A stretch of DNA of 64,000 nucleotides from Arachis hypogaea (lineage: Eukaryota > Streptophyta > Magnoliopsida > Fabales > Fabaceae). Under the pieces are notes generated by a model, which saw only the letters and a program-made list of their open reading frames with translations, did not search any database and had not been told where the DNA came from. The position numbers were made by a program, and so were the translations under genes. Positions 57,066 through 64,000 of this stretch are shown here, piece by piece. The stretch spans positions 39,370,425-39,434,424 of the forward strand of contig NC_092048.1 in assembly GCF_003086295.3 (NCBI RefSeq), given 5' to 3'. Positions within the stretch are counted from its first letter, which is position 1. Every line of letters begins with the position of its first letter.

Positions 57066-57672
57066 TAGGGCTGGAAGTGAGCCGAGTTTAGTCGAGCTAG
57101 ACCAAGCTCAAGCTCGGCTCACGAAAATTGAGATTAACCCACGACTCAACTCATTAACAATTGAGCTTATTTCTTAAGCTTAAGTTTGGCTCACTGAAGG
57201 TTCATGAGCCAATTCGAGCTCACAAGCTGGCTTAAATAACAGAAACATAATCTATAATTTTATATCAATAAATTATAACTTATATATATTAAAAAATATT
57301 AACTTTATATATTATATATCTATTAATTATAAATTTTTTATTTATGTCCTACATCAAAATCATATAAAAAATAATTATAAAATTTTAAATAAGAACATTA
57401 ATATATGTAAAATTATATATTCCTATTTTATATGTATATATATGATATTAAAAGTATAAACTAAATGTATATAGGATATGTGTGTATAAAATGTATATAT
57501 ATAATTGAGTCAGCTCACAAGCTAATGAGTTGAGCTTATTCACGCTCAAACTCGACTCATTTAATTTATGAGCTCAATTACAGGCTCAACCTTAGCTCAT
57601 CAGCTCACGAACTCAGCTTATCGAACTATTAACGAGTCGAGCTCGAGTTGGCTTGACTCGCTTCCAGCCCTA
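57066..57672. mobile_element. non-autonomous TIR element (TAGGGCTGGAAG ends)
   Basis: Starts TAGGGCTGGAAGTGAGCCGA and ends with the inverted form (TCGCTTCCAGCCCTA). Sub-terminal GAGCTCGA-rich arms are inverted and the centre is AT-rich. The total is 607 bp with no coding capacity. Such ends are known in plant hAT-like non-autonomous elements. The flanks TTGCACCTA and TCACACCTA are only 7 of 9 alike, so the exact borders are uncertain. Confidence 0.65.
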
Positions 57673-58229
57673 TCACACCTAACAATTTTCAAAATATTAT
57701 CTGCGCACAAAACATTAGTCACTAAATTAATCATCATATATTTGTGTATTAATACATATATTTTTAAATCATTGAAAATATATATTTTTGTATTACAATA
57801 TAAATTCTACCCAAATAATTAATTTGGTAGTTAATTTTTGTGTGCATCTAATATGATTAGAATTTTTTACTCCAAATGATTAAAATCATCGAAAATGAGT
57901 TTTGTCATGAGGTTTTAAAATTAATTAATTATTAAAGTTATTACATCATTTTTATTTTATTTTTTTTCACGTATAGGTCAATAACTAATCTATTGCAGAT
58001 CTTAGTTCCATTTAAGATTTGTGGCTAGCCAGTGGGATTTCATCATATTTTATTATTATAATATATTTCAATTTTCACTCAAGAACACATCACGTATTGG
58101 CTCAATTGAGTTGTTGGGATTATACAAACAAGAATTGTGAACGAATGGAAACAAATGATCTTCTAAAATGGTAGGAACTAGAAAAACATATATAACTTCT
58201 TCATGGTTCATGACTTGTGTGGTTAAAAC
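57673..58229. other. 3' flank of bHLH gene
   Basis: AT-rich; downstream of the minus-strand bHLH stop codon. It probably contains its 3' untranslated region just below 58230. No other gene seen. Confidence 0.5.
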
Positions 58230-59448
58230 TTAAAAGCAATAAGGCCAAGTTGGTTGAATGCCATGTCCCTCTCTCTCATTCTTCGCCAACTCTTTTGCTT
58301 CTGATGCCCTTGCTCTCTGCAACAATTCAAATTTCAAACATTATTTACATATAAATAAATAATATAGTGATGAGAATTTCAATTCAGTGAGCATGCACCA
58401 GCACTGTTTCGAAAGCATCTGTCTGTGAGTTGAAGTCATAGAAAGCACTTGCTGCATTAAGCTTCATAGAGAGGAACTGCAAAGTATAATCAAACATGAA
58501 TTCATTGCCAGCAATTATAACAACAAAAATACTTTGCTATTCTGATCATCACTTACCTCCACTTGATGCTGCAAGGACTGAACATAGTTTATGATCTCTT
58601 CCAACATTATTGCCATTCCCATAGTCTGCAAGTTTATTAAAAAAATCAGATTTTTTTTTTTGGGTAACTAAGATATATAAAAATCAGAATCTGCTTTACC
58701 TTATAACATCCCGGGACAATGTTCTGTAAGAATTTAAGTTTCTCATTGATTTTCCCTCTTCTAACCTGAATTACATTTATTAAATGATAAATATGTATTA
58801 GTCCACATTCATTTATTTCTTTGTAGAGGGTATTAGAAATGGTACCCTTTCTGCTAAACTGTGAGTATCAGTAGCTTGGCCTCTTCTTGCTCTAACATGA
58901 ACTACTTCCTTTGATTTCTTTTCTTCTGTTTCATTCTTTTTTCCTCTCTTCCCTCTTCCATAGTTCTGTAACACATGCAGTGAAAATGAACATCTATGCT
59001 GCATACATGTCAAACAATGAAGATCCAATAAAAGAAAAGAAAGTGAATTGAAAATTTCAAGAAAACATACATTTTTTGTGTTGCTGCCACTCTCAGATAC
59101 TGCAGGAGTTGAGTTTGCTGACATGGTGTCCGGCGTATCAACCGCTTTGCGCTTTTTACCTTGTTGGATTTCATTATCTGCTGAAGATATGGTAAGTGAA
59201 GATGGAAGATCACTGTGATTAACATAATGGACAAGGCCTGAAAATTCAGATTCTGGAGAACTTATGAAGCTGTGACTTGTGTTGAAAGGCATTAAAAAGT
59301 CCTGCATATGCAAACTTGAGTTGTTGTTTAGGATATGTGAATTCACATTCATCACCCCTTTGAATCCATTTGTTAGTTCCATAGTGTTAATATCTAAGAA
59401 AGGAAAAGAAGGTCTAAAACTATGCAAATCTGCTGTGAATTCAGCCAT
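58230..59448 (-). CDS. bHLH transcription factor, BEE/CIB-like (subfamily XII)
   Basis: Nuclear E-box-binding activator of the BEE/CIB/bHLH75 group, which by family acts in brassinosteroid, light and flowering responses. Six exons: 59448-59071, 58965-58846, 58765-58700, 58625-58557, 58476-58399, 58316-58230; all introns GT-AG, phase 0; 265 residues from MAEFTADLHS to PTWPYCF. Residues 1-126 are variable and Ser-rich. KEVVHVRARRGQATDTHSLA then ERVRRGKINEKL forms the basic helix (His, Glu and Arg contacts present). NIVPGCYKTMGMAIMLEEII and NYVQSLQHQVEFLSMKL form the second helix. The GQATD(S/T)HSLAERVRR signature is diagnostic of this subfamily. The usual length is 260-300 residues, so it looks complete. 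Confidence 0.93.
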
Positions 59449-59522
59449 GTGATGTGACTTTATAAAACAGATTATGTGAGAGGCTTTACTTGTATGTCTA
59501 GATAATGTGGATAACAATACTA

Positions 59523-59531
59523 CTATTTATA
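59523..59531 (-). promoter_or_regulatory. TATA box of bHLH gene
   Basis: TATAAATAG on the minus strand, about 75 bp before the ATG at 59448. Confidence 0.6.
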
Positions 59532-59585
59532 ATGTAAGATTTGCAGTTATGTTATTAATGAACTACAGAAGCAGGGTGACATGGC

Positions 59586-59591
59586 CACGTG
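59586..59591 (-). promoter_or_regulatory. G-box CACGTG upstream of bHLH gene
   Basis: Palindromic CCACGTGG core about 55 bp upstream of the TATA box. G-boxes bind bHLH (PIF-type), BZR and bZIP factors, so light, hormone or self-regulation is possible; this is inference. Confidence 0.55.
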
Positions 59592-60231
59592 GCGGCTCGA
59601 GCTTGTGTATTTTTGTTCCCCCTGGCTGGCTCCACATACAGGAGAAAAATGTCCAATAACAATCCCATGCCTTCTGAGACATGCACTGAAATATGGGTCC
59701 ATGTTCTGTGAGAAAACCAACCACTGCCTAATTTGGAGCATTTAGAGCTTCTAGCTCTCTACCTTTCTTATGCATTATTATTATGTAAGTTTTAGGTGTA
59801 GTGGGAAAGGGCATACCTTGAGTTTCAGGTATTTTAGAAATACTCGTATTTCAGTGATCTCAATTGTATATTGGAACATTAGTATTTTTGGAATACCTAA
59901 ATATTTTACTAAAATGTTATGCAACTATTTCAGTCAACAAATGTGAATAGAAAAAGGCTTATTTAATTTTATGATTTAACAACCAAGTTCTAACTAATAC
60001 AAACATGTTTTCCCACATTTCTAACAAGTTATAAATTTTACCCATTGAATCAGAAGGTGCTTGATTTATTATCACAGTTAATATGATATATCCAAAGCTT
60101 TCAGATAAAGAAATCTAATATCATAACTTGTTTTTGCACTTCTGCCACATGTTACAATGCAAGTACCACCTTAATGAACCATGATTTTCCTCAGTCTTTG
60201 ATATGATATAATATTTATAAGATGCATCTTA

Positions 60232-60278
<47 letters not shown>

Positions 60279-62140
60279 GTAATGTGTATATACTTGTGTT
60301 TGGAGTATGGTAGTTCATTTAATTCAACTTTTACCAAAGGGATAGATTCATTCCTTTTGTTTCACAGTCTAAAGAAAACATATGGAGCAATAGTAGTTGC
60401 CCCTATATTACCAATTTTCCCAGAATCGGTAACGCCCTATTTGATTAACACGTAGCAGAACCACCCCTTCTCTCCCTTAATTTGTCAAGCGCATGTAACA
60501 CCATACACTATTACAAGAGGGTCCTTCCTTTCTTTTTCTTTTGAACTTGCCCATGCTTTTATATTTAAGGCTTAGTAAAATAAAAGGAAGTGCAGCCAAA
60601 CAAGTTCAAGTCTGAATGAGGATTCCATAGTAAGATGGTTTATGCCTTTATGGTAATGGACGGCTACTAGTTAGGTTGGATTTACCTAATAGATAACTGA
60701 ATTGTATTTCCCCACTTAGGAGAACCTATATAATCGCATCCTTAAAGTGAAAATTCTAATATGTTCTTTAAAGATAGTAGTATTAATTGTTCATATTAAT
60801 ATTTCCCATAACCTTAGGCCTAGCTAGGCTACCTCTCTTTTGAAGAAAATTCGGAGGAAAATTTGTCACCATGGACCACAAAATATTATACCGATATTCA
60901 GTAATATATCTTCAAAATTTAGATGATGATAAATTGAGAATAGGGTGTATCGGATGATAATTTTCTTATTGAGTCTATCAAATCAGATCAGCAGATGTGA
61001 TAGCAATATTCGATATTCAAATCGGATCAGATATTATCACAAAATTTGGATAGTATATGCTCGCAGAATTTCGATCTTCTATCACAAGTTCACACTCATA
61101 AAAATGTCCTAGTTTTGTAACAAGTTGCCTTTTTTTTTTTTTCCTTTTAAACATCAGAATATTCCAATGGGTTCATTGATAATTGGTACTTATGCATTTA
61201 AAGGTTTCATTTACAGAACTTAGTAGATATACACTATCGATATATATGAGTCAATTCATACAAAGATGTATTTTGGTCAGGAAAAGGTTTGAAGTTTAGC
61301 CCAAGGCAAGTGTTCGAAAAAACATTAACGACGCAAAGTTTCTTGGTCCAATACTCCAATGTGCTAATTTGAATATCACTTTGCAGTCCAATTCTAATCT
61401 TTAATCCATAAAGCCTGAAATTCACCCCAGGAAAAAAAAAGTCCTATTCAGAAGTATAGAACTAACTTTTGATTTTTTGGTATGTGGCTGGTTTTGGGTA
61501 CATTTTTAGGGGATCACTTACCTAATTAAATTAAGAGTTGCTCAAATATTTTTTCTGAGGTCAATGTTATTAGAAGTCTTGACCAAAAAAAAAAATGCTA
61601 TTAGAGGTGAATTTTTTGTCATATTATGTGGTCTCTATTTGACTTAGAATTGTGGATTTAAAGAAGTCAAATAGATTACATCCATGTATATCATACTATT
61701 GTTTAGAGTCTTTCGAGTGTTCATCTTGATCTCACCATCAAGATCCAAAAACTGAATAACAGGTCTAGACTGTGAATTTAGCTCTAATCCAACGGATTGT
61801 AAATGCAGCGGCAGATTACATGACAAAAACTGCCGTGCATTGCAATATTTCTTATACTGAGTGATTGTTGCCTCTGCAAGATTTGATTGAATTTTTAGCA
61901 GAAAATATATTCATTTTTTTAGTCGCTAAAAAAAAATTTTAGAACTAACACTCGGAGACTATCACGGTTAGAAGAAGCAAGGGCCAGCTGGGTAAGGGTC
62001 CAGTCCTTTTGTTGTGTGTGGGTCGGACTGCCGGCCCATACTATGACCAAAAAATTGGGAACATTCCGCAAGGACGCAAAATCAAAGCTGAATCTTTGTG
62101 TCATGTTCCTGTTGTCCCGTCAAATATAACCTAAGAGAGG
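59592..62140. other. intergenic DNA
   Basis: Promoter flank of the bHLH gene, then AT-rich sequence to the F-box leader. No gene, tRNA or clear element recognised. Poly-T and poly-A tracts at 61131-61142 and 61584-61594 may be repeat remnants. Confidence 0.5.
60232..60278. repeat. (ATT)n microsatellite
   Basis: About 15 perfect ATT units. Confidence 0.93.
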
Positions 62141-62250
62141 CCCAGTCCAAAAAAAAAAAACTAGGAGAGGGAAATGAGAAGGGCGAAAAATTAGGCTCTT
62201 GGTCTTGGGTAGCAGCAGTGAGCTCCGGTAAGAGCTTGAGTGCCGAGTCC

Positions 62251-62298
62251 ATGGTATCTTCCGGTGGGGTTCTCGTTCCTTCAAACACTACCAGATAG
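62251..62298 (+). other. small upstream reading frame in F-box leader
   Basis: MVSSGGVLVPSNTTR then TAG, in the presumed first leader exon, just before the donor at 62325. It may dampen translation of the F-box protein; no conservation evidence is available. Confidence 0.3.
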
Positions 62299-62324
62299 AA
62301 AGAGGAGCATCGCGGGTCAGGGAG

Positions 62325-62537
62325 GTGAGTAGCTAGTGAGCTTTTCTGCCATATTTGTTCTCATTCTTTGCATCTCAATAAACAATGCCTTATTCTTTCT
62401 ATTTCTTGCTGACATCGTCCACAGATCGGATTAGTCGTTAATGGAGGGCTCTCTAGATGAATTTTCAGTTTCCATAACTGCTTTCAGATTTAGGGTTGCT
62501 GCATAATTTTCATTTTAAGCTTGTAATCGCATTTCAG
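62325..62537 (+). other. intron in the 5' leader of the F-box gene
   Basis: Donor GGAG/GTGAGTAGC and acceptor ATTTCAG/TTCTTGG, T-rich in between; both sites are close to consensus. It ends 29 bp before the start codon. Confidence 0.55.
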
Positions 62538-62566
62538 TTCTTGGTTGTAATCCGACTTCCGAAGAC

Positions 62567-63721
62567 ATGGCGGCTCAACACCCAACACCGCCACAAGCAC
62601 CACAGCCGCTCCTCTTCGGCGAACTGGAGATGGAGATCCTCTCTTGGATTCCAGCGAAGCCTCTCACGCGCCTGAAGCTTGTGTGCAAGTCATGGAACTC
62701 CATCATCTCCAATCCTCACTTCGTCAAACTTCACCTTCAGCGATCGCCCAAAAATGCCAACCTCCTTGTTACGCTAGGAGAAATATCCCCTGAAGGAGAA
62801 GTGAGTGTAGTGTTGAGTAGCGTTGAATCTTTCATCCGGAATCCTTCCTCCACTCTTACTGCTCAAGATGGTTGCCACTCTTTAGGCGTTCGAGGCTGGG
62901 TTTTGGGTTCTTGCAACGGTTTGGTTTGTATTTGGGATGGCAATGAAGATTATCCCCACGATTTCCAGTTCCGTTTATGGAACCCTCTCACAGGGTTTAG
63001 TTCGGTGAAATCGCCGCCCTTACATGTCAAATCGGATGCTTCTTTTGGGTTCGGGTATGATGAGTCAAGTGACGGTTACAAGGTGGCGGCTGTCTACATT
63101 AACTATACCGATAATTCTTGGGAAACAACTGTGGAAGTTTATAGGTTCGGTAGCAGTTCTTGGAGGAACATCGATAGTTTCCCTGCCTTTCCAATTGCTA
63201 TTGAAGAGGACGGCATGTACGTCGGTGGCACTCTTAATTGGCTTGCACTCCAGAACACTAAGGGAGGTGTTTATGATTGGGGTGCTGTTACACTTGATAT
63301 GTTAGTGATTGTTTCGCTTGAGCTGAAATCGGAGACATATAAACAGATTCAGCTGCCTAATGGTATTGATGAGCTCCCCAGTCACATGCCAAGTCTGAAT
63401 GTTTGGGGTTATTGTCTGTATCTTTCTCATGATTACAAGAAAACACATTTTATTGTGTGGCAAATGAAGGAGTTTGGAGATGAAATCTCTTGGACTCAAA
63501 TGCTAAAGATTAGTTTTCAGCATATCAATGTTGAACTGCCGTTGCCTTTGTTTATATGTGGGAATGGAGATATCTTTGTGCTTACAGCAAGTAACGGGGA
63601 CATTTCTAAGATAGTTTTGTATGACCCGAGAGTTAATAGTGTTGAGCACATTAACATCTTGGATAAAAATCATTTTGCCATTACCAATGATTATGTTGAG
63701 AGCTTGGTTCAGCCCTGTTAA
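62567..63721 (+). CDS. F-box protein with F-box-associated (FBA) domain
   Basis: Substrate-recognition subunit of SCF ubiquitin ligases by family; target unknown. A single coding exon of 384 residues runs from MAAQHPTPPQ to SLVQPC. The F-box is at about residues 14-56 (LEMEILSWIPAKPLTRLKLV; CKSWNSIISNPHFVKLHL). After it come the usual FBA features: GSCNGLVCI at about 114-122, FRLWNPLTG, GFGYDESSDGYKVAAVYI, VEVYRFGSSSWRNID, a GGTLNWLA block and a C-terminal ILYDPR-like strand (IVLYDPRVNSVEHI). The length and order fit the large At3g23880-like plant F-box group. The chosen ATG follows a leader intron and has upstream purines (GAAGACATGG). No stops or frame changes. Confidence 0.93.
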   Translation: MAAQHPTPPQAPQPLLFGELEMEILSWIPAKPLTRLKLVCKSWNSIISNPHFVKLHLQRSPKNANLLVTLGEISPEGEVSVVLSSVESFIRNPSSTLTAQDGCHSLGVRGWVLGSCNGLVCIWDGNEDYPHDFQFRLWNPLTGFSSVKSPPLHVKSDASFGFGYDESSDGYKVAAVYINYTDNSWETTVEVYRFGSSSWRNIDSFPAFPIAIEEDGMYVGGTLNWLALQNTKGGVYDWGAVTLDMLVIVSLELKSETYKQIQLPNGIDELPSHMPSLNVWGYCLYLSHDYKKTHFIVWQMKEFGDEISWTQMLKISFQHINVELPLPLFICGNGDIFVLTASNGDISKIVLYDPRVNSVEHINILDKNHFAITNDYVESLVQPC

Positions 63722-64000
63722 AATTCAGTTCTTCGAAGTTCTGCCCTTGCGGGTTATTGTTCTGTAAGTTATTTTAAATCCTTGCGTTTCATGTAGGCAT
63801 AGAAAAGTTCAGGTCATTGTGATTATTTTGGGTGTTTCCTTACTTGGCAACTTCTTCTTGTTGGATCCAAATTTGCAGACAGATCACTCAAAGTTTGGGC
63901 AGACTTGATACATACTTTCTTTGACTACTTGTTGCACATGTTTATTACTTTTTGCTAATCGTTGGATGTAAGTTTACAGACAAATGAAGTGGCGTTGATT
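63722..64000 (+). other. 3' flank of F-box gene
   Basis: Probable 3' untranslated region; a donor-like GTAAG near 63763 suggests possible splicing in the 3' part. The window ends here. Confidence 0.45.

Noticed and set aside
57058..57681. 9-bp duplication TTGCACCTA / TCACACCTA
   Set aside because: Two of nine bases differ and the element borders can be drawn more than one way; not claimed.
1..64000. tRNA, rRNA or snoRNA genes
   Set aside because: Read for the tRNA B-box pattern GGTTCGA and for rRNA-like stretches; nothing convincing, though a covariance search would be decisive.

Overview
The window is nuclear DNA of a flowering plant. It is AT-rich, its genes are split by GT-AG introns, and most of it is transposable elements nested in one another. 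The protein families (a L1-type LINE, an RTE LINE with a TTG-repeat tail, Sirevirus-like copia, MuDR-like transposases with an acidic PB1-like N-terminus, GRF-finger/membrane-anchor proteins) and LTRs carrying degenerate CGCGTACGCG arrays point to a legume, most likely peanut or a wild relative (Arachis). The genus is an inference from remembered repeat sequences and was not searched.

Layout from left to right. 1-4530: a decayed MuDR-like element (MULE-1) transcribed leftward and cut by the window edge. 5064-6737: a 5'-truncated L1-type LINE. 7511-17483: a Ty1/copia (Sirevirus-like) element with 1.8-1.9 kb LTRs, a degraded gag, no reverse transcriptase and repeated polypurine tracts. 17484-18482: a piece of a gypsy-type LTR. 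20161-24516: a solo LTR with a 5-bp target duplication, carrying an RTE LINE fragment with its own 17-bp duplication. 25354-30193: an internally deleted hAT element with a perfect 8-bp duplication, split by a second MULE (26508-28872). That MULE carries two convergent genes: the start of a mudrA-like gene and a small GRF zinc-finger/membrane-anchor gene. 32137-34915: a probable Pack-MULE holding fragments of a telomere-repeat-binding (TRB, Myb plus H15) gene and a 2-hydroxyacyl-CoA lyase gene. 35383-36660: a CRM-domain (CFM3-like) pseudogene.

Three genes look intact. A 14-exon SMP/C2-domain (extended-synaptotagmin-like) gene lies at 37293-41965 on the minus strand; I could rebuild it into an unbroken 807-residue reading frame. 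A six-exon bHLH transcription factor of the BEE/CIB type lies at 58230-59448 on the minus strand (265 residues). An F-box protein lies at 62567-63721 on the plus strand (384 residues), with an intron in its 5' leader.

Between the first two genes are a cyclase-associated-protein pseudogene fragment (43247-43690), a 617-bp hAT relic (45128-45744) and a non-autonomous gypsy-like element (47547-55870). That element's gag is interrupted by a second solo LTR (48222-51678). No tRNA, rRNA or CRISPR array was recognised. The intact genes are unrelated in function and do not form a pathway. The main interest is the transposon archaeology and the gene fragments carried by the elements.
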